Source of the DNA: Plantactinospora soyae
GTDB lineage: Bacteria > Actinomycetota > Actinomycetes > Mycobacteriales > Micromonosporaceae
Direction of reading: 5' to 3'
NCBI RefSeq assembly: GCF_014874095.1
Contig: NZ_JADBEB010000001.1
Span: 3,224,001 to 3,288,000, forward strand
Length of the DNA: 64,000 nucleotides
The position numbers and the translations under genes are program-made. Of the stretch, positions 30,007-38,081 are shown piece by piece; within the stretch, counting starts at the first letter, position 1, and each line of letters starts with the position of its first letter. The notes under the pieces are model-generated. The model was not told the DNA's origin and ran no database searches. It was given only the letters and a program-made list of their open reading frames with translations.

Positions 30007-32692
30007 CTGTCGTCCTCTCGCTGCTTTCGGGTTGGTCGTCGATGGGCGTCGGCATGGACACCGGCAGCTCCATCGTCACCGACCAGTCGGTTTCGGCGGG
30101 CCGTACCGGCGCGCCGTTCGGGTGCGGATTGGCCGCCCGGGTGGTGGCGGTGGCCGCGTTGCCCTCGTGGGGCCGGCGGACCCGCACCGGAAGGGCCGGA
30201 GGCGCGGCGCCCGGACGCGCCGTACCACCCGGTCGGCCCACTGCGTTGTCGGCCGGCCGTCCTGTCGGGGTGCTGCCGCCCGGGGTGCTTCCCGGGCCGG
30301 ACGCGGGTGCGTCGACCAGCAGGCTATCGGGGACGAGCACGATTGCGGTCGTGCCGCCCCGGGCCCCGGCGGTCATCTCGACCGTTATGCCGTGCCGGCG
30401 GGCGAGCCGGCCGACCACGTACAGGCCGACCGAGCCGCCGAGGGGTGCGGTGGTGGGCGTGTCCCGGATCAGCTCGTTGACGGTGTCCAGCTCCGCCGGA
30501 CCACGGCCCGCGCCGTCGTCATTGACCATGATCACCGCGGCGCCGTTCCGGAATTCGCCGCTGATCCGCACCGTGGTGGTCGACGGCGATCCGGCGAGGG
30601 CGGCCTCGATCACCTCGGCGAGCAGGTGGATCAGGTCCGGCAGGGCCCGCCCCGCCACCGAGCCCGACCAGTTCGGGGCCACCAGCACGCGCGGGTAGTC
30701 CGACGCCTCCGCCACCGCCCCGCGTACGACGTCGACGAGCGGCACCGGCCGTCGCCAGCGCCGCCCCGGAGTACCGCCGGAGAGGCTGATCATCTGCTCG
30801 ACGTTGCGCCGCATCTGGGTGGACAGGTGGTCGAGCTGGAACAGTTCGGCCAGCTCGTCGGTGTCGGTCTCCCGACGCTCCATCGCGTCGAGTAGACCGA
30901 TCTGCCGGTGCAGCAGGCTCTGGTTGTCCCGGGTCAGCCGTACGAAGACCTCCCGGATCCGTTGGTGCGCGGCCAACCGTGCCGCCATCTGGGCGGCCCG
31001 CTCCGTCACCCGCTCGGCCTCGGCCTGTCGCCGGCCGGTCTGGGCCACCAACTGCTCCCGCTGCGTCGCCAACCGCTTGCGCTGGGCCGACAGTTGCGCG
31101 GCCTGCGCGGTCAGCCGCGCGGTCCGCTCCCGCTGGGCGGCCAGTTCGGCCGTCAACCCGTCCCGGGCCGTGCCGAGCGCGGCATGCTCCGCGCCGAGCT
31201 GGTCGAGTCGGCCGACCATCCGTCGGGTGCTCCGGATCGTCAGTACCGCCGCCGCCACCACCGTGACGAGCCCGAGGCCGCCGACCAGGCCGGCCCGGGT
31301 GACGACGCCGACCGCGCCCGGTGTGGCCCGGTCGACGCTGTGCCGTACCCCGCTGGCGACGAGGTTGCGCAGCTCGGACAGGGCCGGCTCGGTCGCCGCC
31401 TGCCACCGCGCCGGCTGGATCGGGACGCTTCCCGCGCTCCGGTCGGCGGCGAGCAGTTCCGCTTCGACGGCGTACAGCGCCCCGAAGACCGGGCCGGTGA
31501 TCAGACGGTCGTACTCGGCCCGCTCGGCGGACGGCAGTCCGGCCGCCGCCTCGGCCCGGGCGAACCGCGCCACGGCGACGAGGTCGACCAGTTGCCGGTG
31601 TTCCGCCTCGGTCAACCGGGTCGCGGCGAGTGCCCCGGCCATCAGGGCGTCCTCCCGGGCGAGCAGCTCGGTGGCCCGGGCCAGGGCGACGAGGGACCGG
31701 GTCTCCTCGATCAGGTCGGTCCGCCGGCTGGCCCACTGTGAGCCGTACACGGCGAAGCCGGCGTCGATGATCTGCCCGTACGACGCGGCGGCGGTGGCCC
31801 GGTCGACCGTGCCGCCGTCGACGGTGTCCCGGAGCGGCCCGATCGCGTCGAGCCGGCGGACCAGTTCGGCCGCCCGCTCCCGGACCGTGCCGACGGTGAG
31901 CAGCCGGAGGTCGGTCTCGCCGACGAACCGCCGCAGCGCCCCGGTCGCGGCGTCGGTCCGGGCCCGTGCCTGGGTCAGGGCGGCCGGGCGCCGGCCCGGG
32001 GCACCCAGCTGCACCATGCTCAGTCGACGTTCCGTCTGGAGGCCGAGGATCAGTGCCTCGGTCGGCCGGCCGAGTTCCGTACCGAGGGTGCGGACGGCGA
32101 GCAGGTCCATCGTCTCCCGGGCGGTCAGGAAGGCGGCGTATCCCCAGAGCACGACCAGCACCAGCAGCAGGGCGGCCGCCTTCTGCACCACCCGGGTGGG
32201 AGCGGCCTCCGTCGTGGACCGACCCGCCGCCGCACCGTCGCCCGGCCGGTTCGCCGCACCGGGGTCGCCGGAACCGTTCGCCCGGCCGGGCCCGCTGGCC
32301 GTACCGGGTCTGCTCGCCGTGCCGGGGCCCTGCGCCGTGCCGGGGCCCTGCGCCGTGCCGGGGCCCTGCGCCGTGCCGGGGCCCTGCGCCGTGCCGGGGC
32401 CCTGCGCCGTGCCGGGGCCCTGCGCCGTGCCGGGGCCCCGCGCCGTGCCGGGGCCCCGCGCCGTGCCGGGTCCGCTCGCCCTGGCGGGCCCGTTCGCCGT
32501 ACCAGCTCCGTTCGTCCTTCCGGAGCTGTTCATCTGACCTGTGCCGGTCGCCGGGTCGGGGCCGGTTGCCCGGACCGGTCCGCCCGCACGGGTCGACCGG
32601 CCGTTGCCGGCGCTGCCGAACACCCGTCCCACCCGGGTCATCCGACGCAGCCCGGCCCGCAACGCGGCCGTACGCCGCACCGCCGGACTCAC
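29978..32692 (-). CDS. NIT-domain sensor histidine kinase (CvnA-like)
   Basis: A 904-residue kinase. The cytoplasmic N-terminus (1-165) contains a GPGTAQ repeat tract. Membrane helices lie near 171-192 and 462-485, enclosing an outside nitrate/sulfonate-sensing-like helical domain (LGTELGRPTEALILGLQTER). A long coiled coil (500-590) leads to the atypical H-box FQLDHLSTQMRRN (His about 622) and an HATPase domain ending GGSVGLYVVGRLARRHGITV, then a Pro-rich tail. GTG 32692 overlaps the stop of the LuxR gene (GTGA), so it is coupled to that regulator. The signal is unknown; NIT domains bind small ligands. Confidence 0.93.
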   Translation of the reverse strand: MSPAVRRTAALRAGLRRMTRVGRVFGSAGNGRSTRAGGPVRATGPDPATGTGQMNSSGRTNGAGTANGPARASGPGTARGPGTARGPGTAQGPGTAQGPGTAQGPGTAQGPGTAQGPGTAQGPGTASRPGTASGPGRANGSGDPGAANRPGDGAAAGRSTTEAAPTRVVQKAAALLLVLVVLWGYAAFLTARETMDLLAVRTLGTELGRPTEALILGLQTERRLSMVQLGAPGRRPAALTQARARTDAATGALRRFVGETDLRLLTVGTVRERAAELVRRLDAIGPLRDTVDGGTVDRATAAASYGQIIDAGFAVYGSQWASRRTDLIEETRSLVALARATELLAREDALMAGALAATRLTEAEHRQLVDLVAVARFARAEAAAGLPSAERAEYDRLITGPVFGALYAVEAELLAADRSAGSVPIQPARWQAATEPALSELRNLVASGVRHSVDRATPGAVGVVTRAGLVGGLGLVTVVAAAVLTIRSTRRMVGRLDQLGAEHAALGTARDGLTAELAAQRERTARLTAQAAQLSAQRKRLATQREQLVAQTGRRQAEAERVTERAAQMAARLAAHQRIREVFVRLTRDNQSLLHRQIGLLDAMERRETDTDELAELFQLDHLSTQMRRNVEQMISLSGGTPGRRWRRPVPLVDVVRGAVAEASDYPRVLVAPNWSGSVAGRALPDLIHLLAEVIEAALAGSPSTTTVRISGEFRNGAAVIMVNDDGAGRGPAELDTVNELIRDTPTTAPLGGSVGLYVVGRLARRHGITVEMTAGARGGTTAIVLVPDSLLVDAPASGPGSTPGGSTPTGRPADNAVGRPGGTARPGAAPPALPVRVRRPHEGNAATATTRAANPHPNGAPVRPAETDWSVTMELPVSMPTPIDDQPESSERTTGDSRSGHDG
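32316..32459. repeat. 18-bp coding minisatellite in the kinase gene
   Basis: Eight tandem units of GCCGTGCCGGGGCCCTGC: six identical (32316-32423) and two with CCCGC at the end (32424-32459). On the minus strand each encodes Gly-Pro-Gly-Thr-Ala-Gln (or Arg). The unit is a multiple of three, so copy changes only alter the length of the cytoplasmic N-terminal tract. Confidence 0.95.
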
Positions 32693-35322
32693 CGCGTCGT
32701 CCGTTCCGGCCAGGGAGTTCCGCCCGGCCGGCCGCCGGACCGCTCCTCGACGATGGTCCGCAGCCGGGCCAGCAACTCGCTGCGGTTCGCGCAGTTGAGC
32801 CGTTGCCGCATCCGCGCCACGTGGTGCTCGACGGTCTTGGCCGAGATGAACAGTCGATCGCCGATCTGCTTGTAGGTCAGGCCGGAGAGCACCAGTTCGG
32901 CGACCTCCCGCTCACGCTCGCTGAGCCGGTCCTCGGCCGGTACGGCGATCGCGTCCGCCACCTGCGCCGCACCGGTACCCGTCGGTCGGGTCGTCCCCTT
33001 GACGCCGGCCGGCCGGCCCTGGAGCATCCGCGCACAGTCGAGCAGGGTGGTCATCGCCCGCCGGTCCGAGGTCCGGATCGCGGCCTGGCCGGCGAGTCGG
33101 GCACCGTCCCAGCAGAGTCCGATCCCGTGCAGGCCCCGGGCCGCGGCCTCCACCCGGATCGGGTCGACCACGCCACGCAGCACCTCGACCCAGCTCTGCC
33201 CGGCGGCGGCCACCACGGAGGCGTACGGGGTGTGGCCGGTGGTCGCGGCGAGCGCGGCGACGTGCTCGTCGGCGACGTTCGGCCGGTCGGCCAGGATCGC
33301 CGCGTGCAGGCAGCTCCAGTGCAGTGGAGTCGCCCACAGTGGAGGATCGCCGAGCAGGCCCAGCAGGTTCCGGGCCTCGCCCAGGTACGGCGCCAGCCGG
33401 TCCAGCTCGCCGAGCCGGGCGGCGGCGATCGCGAACTCGCCCAGTGGCAGCAGCGTGAACAGGTCCACCGGATGCCGTACCACCGCTTCCCGGGCCCGCT
33501 CCCAGCCGCGTTGCAGCGCCGGAAGGTCGCTGTTGCGGCGGGCGACACCCAGCTCCAACGCGGTGGCGAAGAGCAGGTCGCGGGACTCCAACGGCAGTCC
33601 GCCGGCGGTCACCGTCGCCAACTGCCGACCGGCCTCGGCGGTCCGGCCCCGCACCATCAGCAGCCAGGTCTGCAACAGCCGGTGCCGGCGCGCCATCAGG
33701 GCGGCACCGAGGCCGGCCGAGGCGGCCCGGTCGAGCGCCCGCTCGCCGATGTCCAGCTCGCCGCAGTGCAGCGCGACCAGCGCGGCGAGCACCGCCGGGC
33801 TCTCCGGCAGCAGCACCGACCGTCCGGCCGGTTCGAGCAGCGCGGACGCCTGCACCAGGGTGGAGAGGGCGGCGGTCGGTGGGCCGGACAGCGTCTCCCG
33901 CAGCCCCCGGGCCATCAACTGCGCGGCACTGGCGAGCAGGGTCGGCGGGCCGTCCGTCGGCGGGTCGGCCAGTACCCGGTCGAGCAACTCCGACCGGCCG
34001 GCACCGACCGCGCCGATCGCCGCGAACGCCACCGACGCGGGCGTACCCGACCAGCGGTAGAGCTCGACGGCGCGGTCGGTGTGGCCCCGGTGTACGAGCG
34101 CGGTCGCGGCGACCGCCGCCCCCTCCGCCCGGTACGGCGAGTCGGGCGTGGCGATCAGCCGGTCGGCCAGCCGCAACGCGGAGTCCAGGTCGGCGGAGAG
34201 CGCGGCGGCCATGGCGCGGCGGGCCGCCGCCGGTCGACCGGCGGCCTCGGCCACGGCGAAGAGCCGGGCCGCGAGCGCCGGCTCGTCGGTCAGCGCCTCG
34301 TCCCCGGCAGCCTCGGCGACGGCGGCCGGACAGCTGCCGCCGAATCCGCCGTCGAGCAGCGAACGGACCAGCGGAAGCACCCGGCCGCCGCGCTGGAGCT
34401 GGAGTTCGGCGAGGCGCTGCCAGACCGCGGCCCGCTGGCTCGCCGGGCTCAGCGCGACGATGGCGCGCCGGACGATCGGCGCGAGCCGGTCGTCCGGGCC
34501 GAGCAGTCCGGCGGCACGGGCTGCGGCCAGCGGTTCGTCCAGCTCGTCCGGGTGCCGGGACAGCAGCGCGCCGAGCAGGTCGGTCGGCAGGGTCACCCCG
34601 GCCGACATCGCCAGCAGCAGCCGGCGTACCTCAAGGTCCAGGCTCTCCAACTCGGGCGCGAACTGGAGCAGCACCGACCGGGGAATCTCGAAGGGCGATC
34701 CGGCGGGTGCCGGGCCGCCGCTGCCCGGGCGGTCCGCGGCGGCGGGCCGCTCGCTCCGGACCTGCCGGCGGTCGCCCGGGCGCAGCGCCCGGGCCAGCCA
34801 CTCGACGAACCTGGGTACGCCGGCGGTCTGCTCGTGTACCAGCCGGACGTTGGCCGGCGACACCGTCGTCCCGTACGTCGTGTTCAGGTACGCGGCCGTG
34901 CGCTGCTCGGTGAACGGGCCGAGTGGTACCGGCGGTCCGCCCCGGTGCAGCAGCTCCGCCAGGTCCACCAGCTCCACCGGTCGGGGCCAGGGCCGGAACG
35001 CGACCACCAGCCGGACCCGGCCGGTCTCGGCCAGCCGGCGCAGTTCGGTCAGCGCGGCGGCGTCGAGCAGGTGCGCGTCGTCGACGAGCAGGACCTGGCC
35101 CGGATCGTCGGAGTCTGTCAGGTCCCGCCAGTTGTCGAGTACCGGGACTCCCGCCTGCTGGTATCCGCGTCGCAACCGGGCCAGCAGGGCGGTCTTGCCG
35201 TGCCCGCCGCTGGCCTGCACGGCGGTGCTCAGCGGGGCCTGCGGGTCGGCCTCCACCCGGGCCAGGAAGGCCATGGTCTGCTCGTCGAGCACGAGCGGGG
35301 TGTCGGTGTCGGTACGCAGCAT
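32689..35322 (-). CDS. LuxR family regulator with AAA ATPase domain (IniR-like position)
   Basis: An 877-residue MalT/LAL-type regulator. The N-terminal ATPase has Walker A SGGHGKT (38-44) and Walker B VLLVDDAH (about 76-83), followed by long helical TPR-like repeats. A C-terminal LuxR HTH covers LSEREREVAELVLSGLTYKQ and KTVEHHVARMRQRLN. In mycobacteria a LuxR-type AAA protein (IniR) activates iniBAC. Here the gene is 11 bp after the Hsp70 gene, overlaps the kinase gene, and is divergent from iniB-, iniA- and iniC-like genes, which makes control of that operon likely. The longer frame to 36411 runs antisense-like through the Hsp70 gene and is rejected. Confidence 0.9.
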   Translation of the reverse strand: MLRTDTDTPLVLDEQTMAFLARVEADPQAPLSTAVQASGGHGKTALLARLRRGYQQAGVPVLDNWRDLTDSDDPGQVLLVDDAHLLDAAALTELRRLAETGRVRLVVAFRPWPRPVELVDLAELLHRGGPPVPLGPFTEQRTAAYLNTTYGTTVSPANVRLVHEQTAGVPRFVEWLARALRPGDRRQVRSERPAAADRPGSGGPAPAGSPFEIPRSVLLQFAPELESLDLEVRRLLLAMSAGVTLPTDLLGALLSRHPDELDEPLAAARAAGLLGPDDRLAPIVRRAIVALSPASQRAAVWQRLAELQLQRGGRVLPLVRSLLDGGFGGSCPAAVAEAAGDEALTDEPALAARLFAVAEAAGRPAAARRAMAAALSADLDSALRLADRLIATPDSPYRAEGAAVAATALVHRGHTDRAVELYRWSGTPASVAFAAIGAVGAGRSELLDRVLADPPTDGPPTLLASAAQLMARGLRETLSGPPTAALSTLVQASALLEPAGRSVLLPESPAVLAALVALHCGELDIGERALDRAASAGLGAALMARRHRLLQTWLLMVRGRTAEAGRQLATVTAGGLPLESRDLLFATALELGVARRNSDLPALQRGWERAREAVVRHPVDLFTLLPLGEFAIAAARLGELDRLAPYLGEARNLLGLLGDPPLWATPLHWSCLHAAILADRPNVADEHVAALAATTGHTPYASVVAAAGQSWVEVLRGVVDPIRVEAAARGLHGIGLCWDGARLAGQAAIRTSDRRAMTTLLDCARMLQGRPAGVKGTTRPTGTGAAQVADAIAVPAEDRLSEREREVAELVLSGLTYKQIGDRLFISAKTVEHHVARMRQRLNCANRSELLARLRTIVEERSGGRPGGTPWPERTTR

Positions 35323-35333
35323 CAACGGGGACC

Positions 35334-36761
35334 TCACCGAACCGACCCGATCGGGGCCGCGACGGTCAGTGCGTCGGGGCCGGCGGCGACACTGAGCAGC
35401 CCGGCGAGGCCGATCGCCAGGACCGCCAGCGCCACCGTCATGGTGCCGCGCCCGGACGCGAGGCGGGACAGCGCCCGGCTCGGCATCTCCAGCGGGGTGA
35501 TCCGGATCGGTGGCCGGGGCGGCAGTTGGGTCCGCTCCTCGTCGTACCGGCCTGGTTCCCGGCCGGTTCCGTCCGGCTGCTGACCGGACCGGCCCCGCTG
35601 TCGTCGGGCCGGCGGCTCGCCGCGCTGGAATCCCGGTCGGGGCGGTCGCATCACGGGTGGCCGGGGCGGCGGACGGTTGCCCCGTTGGTGGTCCAGGATC
35701 TGGCAGCCGGAGAGTGCGGCACCCGAGGCGACGGTGAGCTGCGGATCGGCCTCGACCGCGACCGGCACCGGGAACCGGTCGGCGAGCAGTTCCCGGACCA
35801 GTGGGATCCGGGCCGACCCGCCGGCCAGCAGGACGCCGTCGAGCTGGCCCGGGGCCAGGCCGCAGGAGCGCACCGTACGGGCCAGTTCGTCCACGGTCAT
35901 CGCCACGACGGGCCGGATCAGTTCCTCGAACTCGGAACGGGTCACCGGCACCCGGGTGTCCCGGCGCGGCAACCGGACCAGCACGTCCGTGCTGCCGGCG
36001 ACGCTCAGCGCCGTCTTGGCCCGCCGGCACTCGCGCCGCAGGTCGACCAGTGCCTGCCGGACCAGTGGGTCGGTCAGGTCGGACAGTTCCTTGCTGAGGC
36101 CGGTGCGGACGTGCTCGACCAGTACCTCGTCGAAGTCGGCTCCGCCGAGCGGCTCGGTGTCGGAACGGCCGGCCCGCAGTTCGAAGCCGAGTGGCTGGGC
36201 CCGGTCGACCACCGCGGCTTCGAAGCCGTGGCCGCCGAGGACGTAGACCGCGAGGGTCCGGCCGGTGAAGCCGTGCGCGGCGTGGCTGGCGGCCGCGACC
36301 ACCGGCGTGGGCAGCAGCGTGACGTCGGTCAGGCCGGCGTCCCAGAGCGCCTCGGCGAGCAGGTGCCGGCGGTGGCCGCCCCAGCCCGCCGGGTGGCGCA
36401 GGACGATCCACTCAGGACGTTCGCCCTCCTGGTCCACCACCCGCTCGACCACCCACATCGCCAGCATCGCGGTGAGGGCCTGCGCCGAGCACGCCTCGCC
36501 GCCCACCAGCAGGGGTACGTCGTCGCCGATCCGGCGGGTGAACCCGCGCGCGATCCAGCCGCTGTCGACCTGCCCGTGGTACTCGTCGGGGTCGTCGACC
36601 GTGATCGACCGGTTGCTGGACATCAGCAGTACGGACGGCGCGGTGTGCTCGACCGCGCCCAGTCGGACGGGTTCGGGCGGATCCCAGGCGTTGCCCCGGA
36701 GTCGGACGACAGCGGCAGCCGTGGTGGTGCTACCGATGTCGATTCCGAGGACGTAGGGCAT
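35334..36761 (-). CDS. Hsp70-like ATPase with C-terminal membrane anchor
   Basis: A 475-residue protein. The actin-fold ATPase domain has phosphate loop 1 (VLGIDIGSTTTAAAVV, residues 4-19), phosphate loop 2 in YVLGGHGFEAAVV, and the adenosine motif VLLAGGSARIPLVRELL near 330. The substrate-binding domain of DnaK is absent; instead there is a Pro/Arg-rich linker (375-440) and one membrane helix (about 444-463). ATG 36761 has GGAGG 9 bp upstream. It heads the leftward six-gene unit and is divergent from the IniB-like gene. It probably works as a membrane-bound ATP-dependent switch rather than a classical folding chaperone. Confidence 0.88.
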   Translation of the reverse strand: MPYVLGIDIGSTTTAAAVVRLRGNAWDPPEPVRLGAVEHTAPSVLLMSSNRSITVDDPDEYHGQVDSGWIARGFTRRIGDDVPLLVGGEACSAQALTAMLAMWVVERVVDQEGERPEWIVLRHPAGWGGHRRHLLAEALWDAGLTDVTLLPTPVVAAASHAAHGFTGRTLAVYVLGGHGFEAAVVDRAQPLGFELRAGRSDTEPLGGADFDEVLVEHVRTGLSKELSDLTDPLVRQALVDLRRECRRAKTALSVAGSTDVLVRLPRRDTRVPVTRSEFEELIRPVVAMTVDELARTVRSCGLAPGQLDGVLLAGGSARIPLVRELLADRFPVPVAVEADPQLTVASGAALSGCQILDHQRGNRPPPRPPVMRPPRPGFQRGEPPARRQRGRSGQQPDGTGREPGRYDEERTQLPPRPPIRITPLEMPSRALSRLASGRGTMTVALAVLAIGLAGLLSVAAGPDALTVAAPIGSVR

Positions 36762-37116
36762 CCGACCATTCCTCCACCGCGAGTCATTGTCCCGGTACGG
36801 CGAGTGGGGTGATGTCGCCCCACCGGGGCCCGGCCCGGGCACTTGGCATCGCCCGGTGGGCCGTTAGGGAGTCATCTTTTCGTACCAGAGATCTATCCGC
36901 CATCAGGACCCTAACTCTGACGGAACGCATCCCCTATTCCCCTAACGCAGATCTAAGGTCCGGCCCTAGCGTGAACGGTCTGAAACCCGGCCTCGTCCCC
37001 GATGTCCGGTGCGGCGTTCCCCGCCTACCGTCGGCTACGACATTCGAACCGCGACGCGCCGGTTCACTGCACCCAGTCCACGGACCGGGCGAGGATCGCA
37101 ACGAGGAGACCGGCAC
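36762..37116. promoter_or_regulatory. divergent promoter region between Hsp70 and IniB-like genes
   Basis: 355 bp without a gene. It is less GC-rich than its neighbours and holds repeated motifs: GTTAGGGAGTC near 36863, ACCCTAACTC near 36909 (its near-complement), CCCCTAACGC near 36939 and CCCTAGCG near 36965. GTTAGGG/CCCTAAC half-sites in both orientations are a plausible binding array for the LuxR regulator encoded at 32689-35322. Promoters for both directions must lie here. Confidence 0.55.
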
Positions 37117-37980
37117 ATGGGCTCGCCCCAGACCTTGCACGATTTCGTGCTCAACCTGCTGACCAACCCGGATGCCCGGTCGGCGTTCGAGATCGATCCG
37201 GAGGGGACCCTGCGGGAGGCGGGCCTGTCCGACATCAGCGTCGCGGACGTGCAGGACGTGGTGCCGCTGGTGGTGGACTACGCGCCGGTCCAGGGCCTCA
37301 CCTCGCTGGTTCCGGTCGGTGACGATTTCGGACTGGGGCAGTTCCAGCTCGACCCGAGTGGCGTGATCGGCCAGTTGCAGAGCGTCGCGCAACACATCCC
37401 GGTGGGTACGCACACCACGGGTTCCGACATCAACGCGGCGACGCTCGGTGCGATCAGCGTCGCGCCGAGCAGCCTCGGCATGGTTGGTTCGGTCCTGCCG
37501 GGTCTCGGGATCGAGAACGACCCCCTCGCGGATCCGCTGGGCCCGACCGGGGTGGACGTCGCCGAGACTCTCGACGCGGACGTCGCGGACCCGGTGCTCA
37601 CCGTCCCGACCGATGCGGTCGGCACCACCGACGGTCTGGTCGGCGACACTGTGGACGGCAGCGGACTGGGCGTGGTCGACTTCGCCGGTGACACGGTGCG
37701 GGGCACCCTGGACGGGGTCACCGGGCTGGTCGACTCGCTGGGCGTGAGCGGCACCGTCGGTGGCGTCGGCGATGCCCTGGACCTCGACCAGCTCGGTTCC
37801 GCCGACGCGCCCATACTCGGCGAACTCGACGCCACCTCGCCGGTGACCGGCCTCACCGACCAGGTCGGCGACACCCTGCACGGGACCACCTCGGGTGTCC
37901 TCGGTGACAGCGGCCTGACCGGAGACGAAGACGCCTCCACCTCCGGCGGCCTTCTGGGAATCACGGACGGCCTTCTCTGA
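37117..37980 (+). CDS. IniB N-terminal domain protein
   Basis: A 287-residue protein. The first 60 residues carry the IniB-type motif: TLHDFVLNLLTNPDARSAFE, then DPEGTLREAGLSDISVADVQ. The rest is a Gly/Asp/Val/Thr-rich low-complexity domain with repeats such as VGDTVDGSG, LGVVDFAGDT and LTDQVGDTL. No signal peptide is seen. In mycobacteria iniB leads the iniBAC operon induced by cell-wall inhibitors. ATG 37117 has GAGGAG 8 bp upstream. A strong hairpin follows the gene, so the downstream dynamin genes may receive less transcript. Confidence 0.88.
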   Translation: MGSPQTLHDFVLNLLTNPDARSAFEIDPEGTLREAGLSDISVADVQDVVPLVVDYAPVQGLTSLVPVGDDFGLGQFQLDPSGVIGQLQSVAQHIPVGTHTTGSDINAATLGAISVAPSSLGMVGSVLPGLGIENDPLADPLGPTGVDVAETLDADVADPVLTVPTDAVGTTDGLVGDTVDGSGLGVVDFAGDTVRGTLDGVTGLVDSLGVSGTVGGVGDALDLDQLGSADAPILGELDATSPVTGLTDQVGDTLHGTTSGVLGDSGLTGDEDASTSGGLLGITDGLL

Positions 37981-38003
37981 GCGCGGGAAGTCCGTGAGGC
38001 CCA

Positions 38004-38041
38004 CCGAAGGCCGGACCGTGGTCCCACGGTCCGGCCTTCGG
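38004..38041 (+). terminator. strong hairpin between iniB-like and iniA-like genes
   Basis: Two perfect 18-nt complementary arms (38004-38021 and 38024-38041; CCGAAGGCCGGACCGTGG and its complement) separated by 2 nt, followed by the T-richer TCCTCTTGATAATT. This is a strong intrinsic terminator or attenuator 23 bp after the IniB stop and 40 bp before the IniA start. Confidence 0.85.
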
Positions 38042-38081
38042 TCCTCTTGATAATTCCGGCGCAACCGGCACACTTGGTGCG

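Noticed and set aside
32316-32459. Possible CRISPR array (also 16715-16858, 26397-26508 and 58167-58430)
   Set aside because: The repeats are head-to-tail without unique spacers and three of the four are coding minisatellites; no cas genes are present.
31966-35583. A 1205-codon plus-strand open frame
   Set aside because: It is antisense to the kinase and LuxR genes and consists of Arg/Pro/Gly-rich non-biological sequence.
35323-36411. Upstream extension of the LuxR reading frame to give a 1240-residue protein
   Set aside because: The extension overlaps the Hsp70 gene in another frame, is Arg/Pro-rich, and the ATG at 35322 fits both the Walker A distance and the gene spacing.
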